From: Paenibacillus sedimenti
GTDB taxonomy: Bacteria; Bacillota; Bacilli; Paenibacillales; NBRC-103111
NCBI RefSeq assembly: GCF_014534655.1
Contig: NZ_JACVVD010000004.1
Span: 496,001 to 560,000, forward strand
Reading direction: 5' to 3'
Length of the DNA stretch: 64,000 nt
Part shown: positions 36,535 through 45,902 of the stretch, one piece after another
How positions within the stretch are numbered: position 1 is the stretch's first letter
Layout of the letters: the number at the start of each line of letters is the position of its first letter
Made by a program: the position numbers and the translations under genes
The notes under the pieces: generated by a model
The model's database searches: none
What the model saw: only the letters and a program-made list of their open reading frames with translations
Told to the model about the DNA's origin: nothing

Positions 36535-36845
36535 AGCGCTCTCCTTAAATTTCGCAATTTTTCGACATTTGCTATTGTTCTACAACCATAGTGGGGAATC
36601 CTCCTCCATTAGAAAGGTCAAGGAACTTAAACAAGTCCTTGACCTTTTTGTGGTTATCGCCGCTGTAATTCATTTCAAGTATCCATCGATTTATAACGCA
36701 AATCTCCAATCCCAAAAATTGTCCCATTGTTGAAAATCAACAGCAGGAATAAAATGAATTTAACTACATTTGTCCATATTATTGCGCATTATCTCCATAG
36801 TTTTGCTCAAGAGCATGTTAGATAATATGGAGTAGGAGGGATAAC
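36535..36845. other. divergent intergenic region between GH43 and GH36 genes
   Basis: Contains a plus-strand terminator-like hairpin (36613-36650) and, near the GH36 start, an inverted repeat CTCCATA (36793-36799) / TATGGAG (36826-36832), which may be a regulatory site or hairpin close to the ribosome-binding site GGAGGG. Promoter boxes were not convincing. Confidence 0.4.
36613..36650 (+). terminator. terminator-like hairpin, dispersed repeat copy 1
   Basis: AAAGGTCAAGGA pairs with TCCTTGACCTTT, followed by T residues. The stem, loop and following TTTTGTGGTTAT closely match the hairpin at 54911-54949. No plus-strand gene ends just before it. Confidence 0.6.
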
Positions 36846-39047
36846 ATGACAATTTCATTCGATACGGCACACGGTGTGTTTCACTTACAAACTAAACATA
36901 TGAGTTATGTCATTCAACTTGTAAAATCCGCCTACCCTGCGCATGTTTACTGGGGACGCCCGATTAGAAACGGACAGTTGGGCTCGATTTTGCAGTTTCA
37001 GGAAAGATGCTCGTTTTCGCCAAATCCGATTCCGGAAGATCGAAGCATTTCCTTTGATACGCTGCCTCAGGAATATCCGGCTTACGGAACGAGCGATTTT
37101 CGTGAGCCGGCTTATCAAGCCTCGCAAATGGATGGCTCAACGATTACTGAGCTTGTATACGATAAACATCGCATTTACCAAGGAAAACCTAAGCTTGATG
37201 GACTCCCGGCTGTATATGTTGAGGATGATGCTGAAGCAGAAACGTTAGAGCTGGAGCTGATTGACCGCAGCATCGGGCTCCGGACGGTGCTTATCTATAC
37301 GATATTTGAGCACCATGCCGCAATTACGAGATCCGTACGTTTCGTGAACGAAGGAAGCGAAGAGTTGAAACTGCTTCGAGCGCTTAGTATGAGCGTTGAC
37401 TTCTTGCACAGCGATTTTGATTTACTTCATCTTTCGGGCACTTGGGCGAAAGAACGGCATATGGAACGAAGAGTCTTAGCTCCCGGTAAGATAACCGTTG
37501 AAAGCCGACGCGGATCAAGCAGTCATCAGCATAATCCGTTCGTTGCCCTGCTCGCCAAGGATGCGAATGAAGATCATGGCGACGTATATGGCTTCAGCTT
37601 GGTATATAGCGGAAACTTCGCTGCCCATGCAGAGGTCGAGCCTTATGGCAGCACGCGTGTATCGATGGGCATTAATCCTTTTGATTTCAGCTGGCTGCTG
37701 GAACCCGGCGAACAATTTCAAACACCGGAAGCAGTGATGGTATACGCAAGCAGAGGACTTGGCGAAATGTCGCGGACGTATCACAAGTTGTATCGAACCC
37801 GGCTTTGTCGCGGCCAATTCCGCGATCGAACCAGACCGGTACTGGTCAATAATTGGGAAGCGACCTATTTTCAATTTAACGCGGATAAAATCGAAAGCAT
37901 CGCCCGTGCCGGACGCGAGCTGGGGATTGAATTGTTCGTTCTCGACGATGGCTGGTTCGGGAAACGCGACAGTGATAACAGCTCGTTAGGGGATTGGTTC
38001 GTAGATAAAGCGAAGCTGCCGGGCGGGCTTGAGGATCTGGTCAGCAGAGTCAATGAATTGGGGCTTCAGTTCGGGTTGTGGTTTGAGCCGGAAATGATCT
38101 CGCCAGATAGTGACTTGTACCGGCGACACCCCGACTGGTGCCTGCATGTACCGGGCCGCAGAAGGACGGAAGGGCGTCAGCAATTAATTCTGGACTTCTC
38201 CCGTACAGATGTATGTGAGGCTATTACGGGCATGATCCGAAATATTCTTCGTAGCGCCCCTATTACCTATGTCAAGTGGGACATGAACCGGAACATGACG
38301 GAAATCGGTTCGGCATCGTTGCCTCCGCAAAGGCAGCGGGAAACCGCGCACCGTTACATGCTCGGACTTTACAGCGTGTTGGAAACGTTAACCTCGGAAT
38401 TTCCGGATATTTTATTCGAAAGTTGCTCGGGCGGAGGCGGCCGCTTCGATCCCGGCATGCTGCATTACATGCCGCAAACATGGACCAGCGATAACAGCGA
38501 CGCGGTTTCACGTTTGAAAATCCAGTACGGGACCAGCATCGTATATCCCATCAGCACGATGGGAGCCCATGTATCCGCAGTTCCTAACCATCAGGTGCAT
38601 CGCATGACTTCTTTAGAGATGCGCGGGAACGTCGCCATGTCCGGTAACTTCGGCTATGAACTTGATCTGACGAAATTCTCAGATGAAGAAAATGATCAGG
38701 TCAAACAACAGATCGCACTGTATAAGCAAATCCGGCCACTCGTCCAATTCGGAGACATGTATCGTTTGCTGAGCCCATTCGAAGGGAACGAAACTGCATG
38801 GATCATTGTCTCCGAAGATAAATCCGAAGCCATGGTCGCCTACTTTCGCGTCCTTGCAGATCCAAATCCGCCGCTAAAGTGGCTGAAACTCAAGGGGATT
38901 GACCCGAATCTTGATTACGAAGTCACCGGTTTGGCAGGGAACTACCCAGGTAACCATCTCATGTATGCAGGCCTTCACGTCTCCGGGCTGCATGGAGATT
39001 TTCAAAGTAAAATTTGGCTCCTCAAGTCAAACTCTTCCGCAATATGA
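36846..39047 (+). CDS. GH36 alpha-galactosidase (733 aa)
   Basis: A retaining alpha-galactosidase of the long bacterial GH36 group, which releases galactose from raffinose-type sugars, melibiose or galactomannan pieces. The N-terminal beta-supersandwich (to about 320) precedes the TIM barrel. The nucleophile is Asp479 in KWDMNRN and the acid/base Asp549 in TWTSDNSDA. FESCSGGGGRFDPG and VLDDGWFGKR add substrate-binding residues. Both catalytic positions and the total length match characterised Geobacillus enzymes, where they are Asp478 and Asp548. No signal peptide. GGAGGG precedes the start. A terminator follows, then a YesM/YesN pair and a sugar importer on the same strand, which suggests an alpha-galactoside uptake and use cluster. 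Confidence 0.95.
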   Translation: MTISFDTAHGVFHLQTKHMSYVIQLVKSAYPAHVYWGRPIRNGQLGSILQFQERCSFSPNPIPEDRSISFDTLPQEYPAYGTSDFREPAYQASQMDGSTITELVYDKHRIYQGKPKLDGLPAVYVEDDAEAETLELELIDRSIGLRTVLIYTIFEHHAAITRSVRFVNEGSEELKLLRALSMSVDFLHSDFDLLHLSGTWAKERHMERRVLAPGKITVESRRGSSSHQHNPFVALLAKDANEDHGDVYGFSLVYSGNFAAHAEVEPYGSTRVSMGINPFDFSWLLEPGEQFQTPEAVMVYASRGLGEMSRTYHKLYRTRLCRGQFRDRTRPVLVNNWEATYFQFNADKIESIARAGRELGIELFVLDDGWFGKRDSDNSSLGDWFVDKAKLPGGLEDLVSRVNELGLQFGLWFEPEMISPDSDLYRRHPDWCLHVPGRRRTEGRQQLILDFSRTDVCEAITGMIRNILRSAPITYVKWDMNRNMTEIGSASLPPQRQRETAHRYMLGLYSVLETLTSEFPDILFESCSGGGGRFDPGMLHYMPQTWTSDNSDAVSRLKIQYGTSIVYPISTMGAHVSAVPNHQVHRMTSLEMRGNVAMSGNFGYELDLTKFSDEENDQVKQQIALYKQIRPLVQFGDMYRLLSPFEGNETAWIIVSEDKSEAMVAYFRVLADPNPPLKWLKLKGIDPNLDYEVTGLAGNYPGNHLMYAGLHVSGLHGDFQSKIWLLKSNSSAI

Positions 39048-39056
39048 CTGACATTG

Positions 39057-39090
39057 AAGGAACGCATCCCGAGGGATTCGCGTTCCTTTT
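39057..39090 (+). terminator. intrinsic terminator of the GH36 gene
   Basis: AAGGAACGC pairs with GCGTTCCTT, followed by a short T run, 10 bases after the GH36 stop. Confidence 0.7.
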
Positions 39091-39125
39091 AACCTTCTAT
39101 TCGTTCAATAAACAAGGGGGCGTCT

Positions 39126-40928
39126 ATGCTATTTCTCAGAAAGTTAAATCCGAATAGTTGGTTACGCAATCAGCTCATCCGCCATAAAATCATGTTCATC
39201 TATTTTCCGCTGATCCTTGTGCCTTTGTTTGCTTTGGGACTTATATCCAATCATATGTATACGAATGCGATTGTCAAAAAGACGATAAAGAACGTATCGG
39301 ATAACTCTTCGCTGATTATTACACGCATCACTGGTATGTTGACCAGTGCTGAAAGCTTCGCGAATATGGTGACCATTAATTTCAATAAGGTGATTATGGA
39401 TGACCAGCTGTCTTCGGAGAGCGTGGTACCGAGTCTTCAAATGTATACGCAAATTACGAATCAACTTAGCTATGCGATGCTTGTGTTCCCTGACGTTCAA
39501 TCGGCTGCTTTCATCGATACGAACAACCGGATTTACGGTACGAGTCTTTCTATGGAACGGAACCCGGAAGCTTTAAGCGACAGCGCCATACTCAAGCATA
39601 TTGATGCGTCTAACGGAATGAATATTTGGTTTCCGATGCAGCGAAGGGATTACTTGACGCATGATGCTCAAGAAACGGTGATAACGCTCGGCAAGCGTAT
39701 CGTGAATATTAATACCGGACAAAAGCTGGGGATCCTTGTGCTTAATATCAAAGAGAGCTCCCTATCTGCCATCTATCAAAAAATTGGCTCGATTCAAGAC
39801 GGCAGCTATTTCATTTCCGATCATAAAGGGGTCGTCATCTCGTCGCAGCATCCTGAGGAGCTACTGCAGGAAGTGACAGATCCCGAAATGAAAAAGTGGA
39901 TTGTCTCGACGGATAACACATCTGATCTGACTTCTTTTCAGAATGGCAAAACCGTTGTAGTTAGCTCTGATGTGCCTGGATTTGACTGGAAGCTCATCTC
40001 TATGGCGCCTCTCCGATCCTTAACGGCGGATACACGGAAAATAACGCTTTTCATTATAATCATCGGCACGGTTTGTCTTTTCTTTGCCTTACTTGGTGCA
40101 GGCATACTGTCCAAGCTTATTGCAAAGCCGATTATGTCATTAACCAAACATATGAAAAGGGTAAAAGAAGGAAATTTGGATATCGAATTTCAGGTTGATT
40201 CCGAAGATGAGATCGGATTGCTGGCATCAGGTTTCAATGCGATGATCAGACGCATTCAAGAACTCCTCACCAACATTAACTTTGAACAGAAAAAGAAGCG
40301 AGAATATGAGCTTGCTTTGATTCAGGCTCAAATTAAGCCTCATTTTTTATATAATACGCTGGATGTCATTTACACGTTATCCGAGATGGGAAGAGTCCGG
40401 GATGTGCAGCGAACGACAAAATCGCTTGCCGACTTTTACCGTGCTGCGCTCAGCAATGGAAGAGAAACGATTACCATCGAGGAAGAGATCCGCAACGTAA
40501 AGGATTACTTATCCATAGAGCGTATTCGGTACTCCGATGTGTTTAATTTTGAGTTCGACATTGCAAGCGAGATCATGACAGGGCTTATACCGAAGTTAAC
40601 CATTCAACCGCTTGTTGAGAACGCGATTTACCATGGTCTTAAAACGAAGGGAAGCTTCGGGCTGCTTAAAGTGACAGGCGAACTTGCATGCGGAAAGATT
40701 AGATTGAAAGTAACGGATGACGGGATTGGCATGTCCGCAGAGCGGCTTCAATCGCTTCAATTCATAAAAGCATCAGTGACGCAACATGCTGTCGGCTACG
40801 GATTGCGAAACGTTCATGATCGAATACAGCTTTATTTTGGTGAGGAGTATGGCATTCATATTGAGAGCGAGTTAGGCATGGGCACAGAGGTCTCACTTTG
40901 GCTCCCTTTTCGCTTCGAGGAAGGATAA
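39126..40928 (+). CDS. yesM: YesM-type sensor histidine kinase (600 aa)
   Basis: Membrane sensor kinase of a two-component system. Membrane segments at about 24-42 and 304-328 flank an extracellular Cache-like sensor. A HAMP linker (about 329-381) and a LytS/YesM-type His-kinase domain follow, with the phosphorylated histidine at His406 (IKPHFLYNTLD). The ATP-binding domain has Asn499 and DDGIGM. The kinase would respond to extracellular sugar or loaded binding protein and phosphorylate the downstream response regulator, whose ATG directly follows this stop codon. The yesM symbol is used for the family. The controlled genes are probably the importer at 42638-45785 and perhaps the GH36 gene. 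Confidence 0.9.
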   Translation: MLFLRKLNPNSWLRNQLIRHKIMFIYFPLILVPLFALGLISNHMYTNAIVKKTIKNVSDNSSLIITRITGMLTSAESFANMVTINFNKVIMDDQLSSESVVPSLQMYTQITNQLSYAMLVFPDVQSAAFIDTNNRIYGTSLSMERNPEALSDSAILKHIDASNGMNIWFPMQRRDYLTHDAQETVITLGKRIVNINTGQKLGILVLNIKESSLSAIYQKIGSIQDGSYFISDHKGVVISSQHPEELLQEVTDPEMKKWIVSTDNTSDLTSFQNGKTVVVSSDVPGFDWKLISMAPLRSLTADTRKITLFIIIIGTVCLFFALLGAGILSKLIAKPIMSLTKHMKRVKEGNLDIEFQVDSEDEIGLLASGFNAMIRRIQELLTNINFEQKKKREYELALIQAQIKPHFLYNTLDVIYTLSEMGRVRDVQRTTKSLADFYRAALSNGRETITIEEEIRNVKDYLSIERIRYSDVFNFEFDIASEIMTGLIPKLTIQPLVENAIYHGLKTKGSFGLLKVTGELACGKIRLKVTDDGIGMSAERLQSLQFIKASVTQHAVGYGLRNVHDRIQLYFGEEYGIHIESELGMGTEVSLWLPFRFEEG

Positions 40929-42515
40929 ATGATGCAGAAGATTATGATTGTTGACGATGAATCGATTTTTCGAGAATATTTGCGCACGGCCCTCGATTGG
41001 GAAGTGTACGGGTTTGAAATTTGCGCAGAGGCCAAGAACGGTATTGAGGCTTTGGAGCTAACAGAGAAGCATCGTCCGGATATTGCGCTCGTTGATATCA
41101 CGATGCCTTTTATGGATGGATTAAGCTTTACGGAGCAGTTAAAGGAGCGCTTCCCTGCGACGAGTGTCGTATTGATCACAGGTCACAGCGAGTTCGATTA
41201 CGCCCGCAAAGCACTCAAGCTTGGCGTTGAGGACTATATCTTGAAGCCATTCTCTAAAGATGAGTTGGTACTTACGCTGTTAAAATTGCAAAAGGAGCAC
41301 CTAAAAGCGCAGGAAGAAAAATCGACGCTGAAGGAAAATTTGCAATTGATGAAAGAAAGCTTTCTGAATCATCTTCTGAGTCCGGACTATGATAAATCGG
41401 ACACGGAAACAGAGTCTAAGCTTCAGCAATTTGGAGAATCGTTCGACGCCCCCTGTTTCGTCGTAGCCTGTATCGAGATCGATAACCTGGATCAAAGATG
41501 GAATAAAGTGAGCGAGCGACTGCTGTGGAAGTATGCGGTCACCAATATTTTGAATGAGGCGCTTGAAGAGAGCGGGAACCATCTGATTTTTAACGGTCCG
41601 GAAGGCCGGATTATTTGTTTGGCGGAGCATCATTCCGGGCAGAAGCACGAGATACCGGCTCTGGACGGTTATGAAAAGCTTCGTTTTTTAATTCATAAGT
41701 ATTTAAAGTTGACGATAACCGTTGGTGTAGGGCGCAGCCAGTCGGGCTATAAAGGGATTCGCAGTTCTTACTTGGAAGCATTAGAGGCGCTCCAGAATAA
41801 ATTCGTACTCGGTACAGATCGTGTCATTGCTTACGGAACTCAGAGTTTGAGTGCTCATGCTTTCTATAAGGCGGAATTGAATGAAGAGCTTTTGATTCAA
41901 CTCCGTATGCATAACCTGGACAAAGTCAATGCGCACTTGGAGCATATGTTCCAAGATATTCGCGAGAGAAGGCTTTCACTTGATTATACGTATGTCATTA
42001 GTATGGGGCTTATTTCCGTATGTCTATCGTATGTAACGGAAATGGGCCATCCGATTGAGGACTGCTTCGGCGAGTCGTTTTTCCCCTACAGCGAAATCAA
42101 AAAGATGGCATCCATTGACGCAACCTTTGAGTGGATTATGGCGCTTTTCGCCCGGGCTGTTCAATATACCATCCAGCACAAGAAGACACGCTCTTCTAAA
42201 ATTGCGCAAGCGGCAAAAGCATACATTGAGCAGAGCTATCCGGACCCCGGGCTTCAACTGGAGCAAATCGCACAGCAAGTATTCATTAACTCCAGCTACC
42301 TGCGGGCGGTTTTCAAAAAAGAATTCGGCATGACCGTGACCGACTATGTCACACATATTCGCCTGCATAAAGCAAAGGACTTGCTGGGCAAAGGTAACAT
42401 TCGAATCGCGGATATTGCCGAGATGATCGGTTTTAGCGACCCAAGTTATCTCAGTAAAAGCTTTAAGAAGTTTTTCGGATATTCTCCTAGTGAATATGAA
42501 AACAACCGGCATTGA
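40929..42515 (+). CDS. yesN: YesN-type AraC response regulator (528 aa)
   Basis: Response regulator partner of the upstream YesM-type kinase. The receiver domain has the acidic pair near Asp9/Asp10, the phosphoacceptor Asp56 (LVDITMP) and Lys107 region (ILKPFSKDE). A long middle region precedes the AraC double helix-turn-helix in the last hundred residues (MIGFSDPSYLSKSFKKFFGYSP). The gene abuts the kinase stop with no gap, so translation is coupled. It probably activates the importer genes that begin 122 bases downstream. Confidence 0.92.
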   Translation: MMQKIMIVDDESIFREYLRTALDWEVYGFEICAEAKNGIEALELTEKHRPDIALVDITMPFMDGLSFTEQLKERFPATSVVLITGHSEFDYARKALKLGVEDYILKPFSKDELVLTLLKLQKEHLKAQEEKSTLKENLQLMKESFLNHLLSPDYDKSDTETESKLQQFGESFDAPCFVVACIEIDNLDQRWNKVSERLLWKYAVTNILNEALEESGNHLIFNGPEGRIICLAEHHSGQKHEIPALDGYEKLRFLIHKYLKLTITVGVGRSQSGYKGIRSSYLEALEALQNKFVLGTDRVIAYGTQSLSAHAFYKAELNEELLIQLRMHNLDKVNAHLEHMFQDIRERRLSLDYTYVISMGLISVCLSYVTEMGHPIEDCFGESFFPYSEIKKMASIDATFEWIMALFARAVQYTIQHKKTRSSKIAQAAKAYIEQSYPDPGLQLEQIAQQVFINSSYLRAVFKKEFGMTVTDYVTHIRLHKAKDLLGKGNIRIADIAEMIGFSDPSYLSKSFKKFFGYSPSEYENNRH

Positions 42516-42565
42516 CATCCACGCCATCGATGTGCGGATTTTACAAGAAGCCCACGGTTTTTACA

Positions 42566-42594
42566 TTATCAAAGTAAAATTTTTTGACTATACT
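42566..42594 (+). promoter_or_regulatory. probable sigma-A promoter of the importer genes
   Basis: A -35 TTATCA and a -10 TATACT are separated by 17 bases, 44 bases upstream of the binding-protein ATG. The -35 has four of six consensus bases, as expected for an activated promoter. Confidence 0.45.
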
Positions 42595-42637
42595 CGGTTT
42601 ATCAAGACAATAGAAGATCAATTGGGAGGTCCAAAAA

Positions 42638-43972
42638 ATGAAAAAAATGGCGGTAACTCTTGCAAGTATGCTTGCTGTATCCAGTCTGGCGGCATGCAGC
42701 TCTTCGAATACAACGAAAGAGGCTGCCGGTTCCAGCGCACCTGCGCCAGCAGCTACGACTGCGGCAGTCAAAGAAGGTAACGCAAAACCGGTCAAGCTTC
42801 GCATCTATGCGCAATATGCCGATGAAGATACGAAATCCCCTTATGACTACGCTGTTGCAGAGTTGAAAAAAGAAATGCCGAATGTCGAACTGGAATTGGA
42901 TATCCAAGCGCAAGACGATGGCCAGAAGCTGAAAACCTATGCAGCAACCGGCAACCTGCCCGATATTTTTCAATCCGGTTTGGATATTATTGATACCTTC
43001 AAAAAATCCAACAACATCCTTGTCCTGGATGAATATGTAACCAAATTCGGCTTCAAAGATAAAATGCAGCCGAGTGCTATGAACACTCTCGTTACTGAAG
43101 ACGGCCACACTTATGCCTTCCCTTATGCGGGTAACGAAGTGAATCTCTTGTACTACAACAAGGAATTATTCCAGCAAAATGGCGTAAAAGTGCCTACCAC
43201 TTATGATGAAATGATGGCCGCCGTGAAAACCTTCAATGGCAAAGGCATTACGCCGCTCTCTATTTTCGCCAAAGAAAAATGGCCTTGCGTAGCCCTCTAT
43301 GATATGTTCGTTACCCGCGCTGAGCCAGCCGGCATTAAGAAGCTGGATAAAGGTCAAGCGAATGTCGAAGATGCGGCCTACAAATCGGCAGCTGAACAAA
43401 TTATTGCGCTTGTTAAAGCCGGCATGCTGCCTAAGGGTGCGACCAACCTGAACTATGATCAAGCGGCTGCGTTGTTCCATGAAGGGAAAGCCGCGATGTT
43501 CATCAATGGTCAGTGGGAGATCGAAGCCGCGACAAAGGCATTGGGTGATAAAGTCGGTTATATGTATATTCCGGCAGCGGATGCAGGTGCTTACGAAAAG
43601 GGTAAAACGGCATTCAGCGGCAGCGGCGGCCCGGGCGGATATGCCGTATCCGCAAATACGAAAGATAAAGAACTTGCGGCTAAAGTGGCTGCCTTTATCT
43701 CATTGAAATATGCCGAATACAAATTCACCAACCGTAGTAATCCGATTGTTGCGACAAAGGTCGATAAACCGGTAGTGAAACAGTTCCCGCCGATGATGGA
43801 GCAGTTGTCGCAAGATATTCCTAAAATTACAAGCACAACCGCATTCGCTTGGGGCTTATCCAACCCTAAATTCAAAGCAGCGATCGAAGACTCTGCGCAA
43901 AACCTGTTGACAGGCAATTATACCGTGGATCAATTCGTTAAAGATGTCAATAAAGCAGTTGCAGCGAAATAA
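42638..43972 (+). CDS. sugar-binding lipoprotein of a CUT1 importer (444 aa)
   Basis: Family 1 extracellular solute-binding protein with a lipobox ending in Cys20 (LAAC) and an Ala/Thr-rich linker. At 444 residues it is in the usual size range of maltose/raffinose/melibiose-type binding proteins. GGGAGG lies upstream of the start. It follows the YesM/YesN pair and precedes two permease genes after a hairpin that may set a lower permease level. With the GH36 gene upstream, an alpha-galactoside ligand is the best guess. Confidence 0.9.
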   Translation: MKKMAVTLASMLAVSSLAACSSSNTTKEAAGSSAPAPAATTAAVKEGNAKPVKLRIYAQYADEDTKSPYDYAVAELKKEMPNVELELDIQAQDDGQKLKTYAATGNLPDIFQSGLDIIDTFKKSNNILVLDEYVTKFGFKDKMQPSAMNTLVTEDGHTYAFPYAGNEVNLLYYNKELFQQNGVKVPTTYDEMMAAVKTFNGKGITPLSIFAKEKWPCVALYDMFVTRAEPAGIKKLDKGQANVEDAAYKSAAEQIIALVKAGMLPKGATNLNYDQAAALFHEGKAAMFINGQWEIEAATKALGDKVGYMYIPAADAGAYEKGKTAFSGSGGPGGYAVSANTKDKELAAKVAAFISLKYAEYKFTNRSNPIVATKVDKPVVKQFPPMMEQLSQDIPKITSTTAFAWGLSNPKFKAAIEDSAQNLLTGNYTVDQFVKDVNKAVAAK

Positions 43973-43993
43973 AGAATGGCCAAAAAAAGGGGA

Positions 43994-44030
43994 CTCACAC
44001 TGGATCGCTTGAGCCGGTGTGGGTTTTCTT
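43994..44030 (+). terminator. hairpin between binding protein and permeases
   Basis: CACACTGG pairs with CCGGTGTG and a T-rich run follows. It lies 21 bases after the binding-protein stop and 23 before the next start, as commonly seen where binding protein is made in excess over permeases. Confidence 0.65.
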
Positions 44031-44052
44031 AATAAATAGAGGAAGTGATGAC

Positions 44053-44931
44053 ATGAGCAAATTCCTGGGAAACAAACCAGCCATACTTTTATTCACGCTG
44101 CCTGCGCTCCTTTTGTATACAATCATCGTATTTTATCCAATTATCCAGACGTTCTATCGAAGCACCCAAGAGTGGGATGGATTAAGTCAGGGTACGTTTA
44201 TATTTTTTGACAATTACATTCGGTTGTTTCAAGACAGCATTTTTTACACTTCGCTGTACAACGGCATTGTGTTTGCGGCAGTCTTGGCGGTCGTACAGAT
44301 TGGCATTGGTACGTTGCTGGCTTTCGCCGTAGCTGAGGGGTTCAAAGGAAGCAAGTTGTTGCGCATCAGCTATTTTATTCCTGTCGTTTTATCGATTACA
44401 GTCGTCTGTCAGCTTTGGCTCGCCATGTATAACAGTGAGTACGGACTCATCAATAAAGTCTTCGAGGCGTTAGGCATCTCCTACCGGCAAGATTGGCTGA
44501 CAAATAGCAAGACGGCCATCTTCGCGATTGCGTTTGTAAACGCTTGGCAGTACATGGGCTATCAGTTTGCGCTGCTATTGGCTGCAGTCAAATCAGTGCC
44601 GGAGCAGTACCTGGAGGCGGCGCGTATTGATGGGGCATCCAAGTTCAAGGCACACATAAAAATTACGATCCCAATGCTCGCTGAAACGTACAAATTTTGC
44701 TTGGTATTGGCTGTTACAGGCGGTCTAAATGCGTTCGCTAACATGTTTATCATGACGGGAGGCGGACCTGGAAATTCCACTTATACACTGACGTATCTGA
44801 TGTACCGCTCGGCCTTTAGGGTTGGAGAGTTCGGATACGGAAGCGCTGCTGCCGCTTTTCTTGTCGTCGAATGTTTAATCGTGACAATTGTCATCAATCG
44901 TCTCATAGCACGTGAGCGGATTACTTTTTAA
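44053..44931 (+). CDS. CUT1 sugar permease (MalF/UgpA type, 292 aa)
   Basis: First permease, six predicted membrane segments, EAA loop YLEAARIDGASK with a downstream IP turn. The start at 44053 is preferred over an in-frame ATG at 44017 because a GAGGAAGTG site precedes it and the earlier start lies inside the hairpin region. It is co-transcribed with the following permease, 11 bases apart. Confidence 0.9.
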   Translation: MSKFLGNKPAILLFTLPALLLYTIIVFYPIIQTFYRSTQEWDGLSQGTFIFFDNYIRLFQDSIFYTSLYNGIVFAAVLAVVQIGIGTLLAFAVAEGFKGSKLLRISYFIPVVLSITVVCQLWLAMYNSEYGLINKVFEALGISYRQDWLTNSKTAIFAIAFVNAWQYMGYQFALLLAAVKSVPEQYLEAARIDGASKFKAHIKITIPMLAETYKFCLVLAVTGGLNAFANMFIMTGGGPGNSTYTLTYLMYRSAFRVGEFGYGSAAAAFLVVECLIVTIVINRLIARERITF

Positions 44932-44942
44932 GGAGGTAGAAG

Positions 44943-45785
44943 ATGCAAACAATTATCAAGCTAAGAAAGAAGAATCCGCTTCTCGGAGCTTTTCTATGGT
45001 TATACGCGGCTTTAAGCGTATATCCTCTACTCTGGATGGTATTCTATTCATTGAAAAATAATAATGAGATTTTCGTGACGAATCCTTTCGGGTTCCCGAC
45101 GAATTTCCGAATCGAAAATTACACGGAGGCCTGGTCACGGTTTAACGTACCCGTTTATTTCGGCAACAGCCTTTTGGTGGCCATATCAACCGTAATAGGT
45201 ACGATCCTCCTTTCAGTTACGTTTTCTTATGCAGTCGCTAGAATGCATTGGCGCTTCAAGGAGATCGCTCGCATTTATGTGGTCATCGGCATGTTTATTC
45301 CCGTTCAGGTGATTATGATCCCGCTTGCGATTCTTGTTCGGGAGTTCCATTTGGCCAATACGTATGGCGCATTAATCATACCTTATATCGCTTTTAATAT
45401 CTCGTTCGCGAGTATGGTTTTTTACGGCTTTTTTCGAAGTATTCCCGTAGAGCTGGAGGAGTCCGCTTGTATGGATGGCGCGAGCATATACCGGACTTTT
45501 TACACAATTATTTTGCCGATTATTAAGCCGGCGATGGCGACCATGGTGATCTTCGTGTTTTTATCGGCGTGGAATGAGTTCACGATGGCCTTGATTTTGA
45601 TTACAAAAGAGTCCTTGAAGACGCTCCCCCTGGGATTGCTTTTCTTCCAAGGGCAGTTTACGACGAACTGGGGCGCAATGGGAGCGGCAATGACGATTGC
45701 CAGCCTGCCAACGGTACTCGTTTACGTGCTTTTTAGTGAACAGGTGGAAAAGGCTTTGACTGTAGGGTCTGCTGTGAAAGGTTGA
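44943..45785 (+). CDS. CUT1 sugar permease (MalG/UgpE type, 280 aa)
   Basis: Second permease of the importer, with six predicted segments and the EAA loop EESACMDGAS plus an LP turn. The tail EKALTVGSAVKG is typical. AAGGAGG precedes the start. It is the last gene of the cluster and is followed by a bidirectional terminator. No ATPase gene accompanies the set. Confidence 0.9.
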   Translation: MQTIIKLRKKNPLLGAFLWLYAALSVYPLLWMVFYSLKNNNEIFVTNPFGFPTNFRIENYTEAWSRFNVPVYFGNSLLVAISTVIGTILLSVTFSYAVARMHWRFKEIARIYVVIGMFIPVQVIMIPLAILVREFHLANTYGALIIPYIAFNISFASMVFYGFFRSIPVELEESACMDGASIYRTFYTIILPIIKPAMATMVIFVFLSAWNEFTMALILITKESLKTLPLGLLFFQGQFTTNWGAMGAAMTIASLPTVLVYVLFSEQVEKALTVGSAVKG

Positions 45786-45802
45786 GGGCATGATATCAAG
45801 AT

Positions 45803-45836
45803 AAAACTGAGAGCGTCTGCAAACACTCTCAGTTTT
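45803..45836. terminator. bidirectional terminator
   Basis: A perfect 11-base stem AAAACTGAGAG / CTCTCAGTTTT lies between convergent genes (permease ending 45785, kinase ending 45903). Confidence 0.9.
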
Positions 45837-45902
45837 CATTTGCTCTCCAGCTATGCAGATGATCTCAAACATCATCTGACTGATAATATTTCAATGTTCC
45901 GA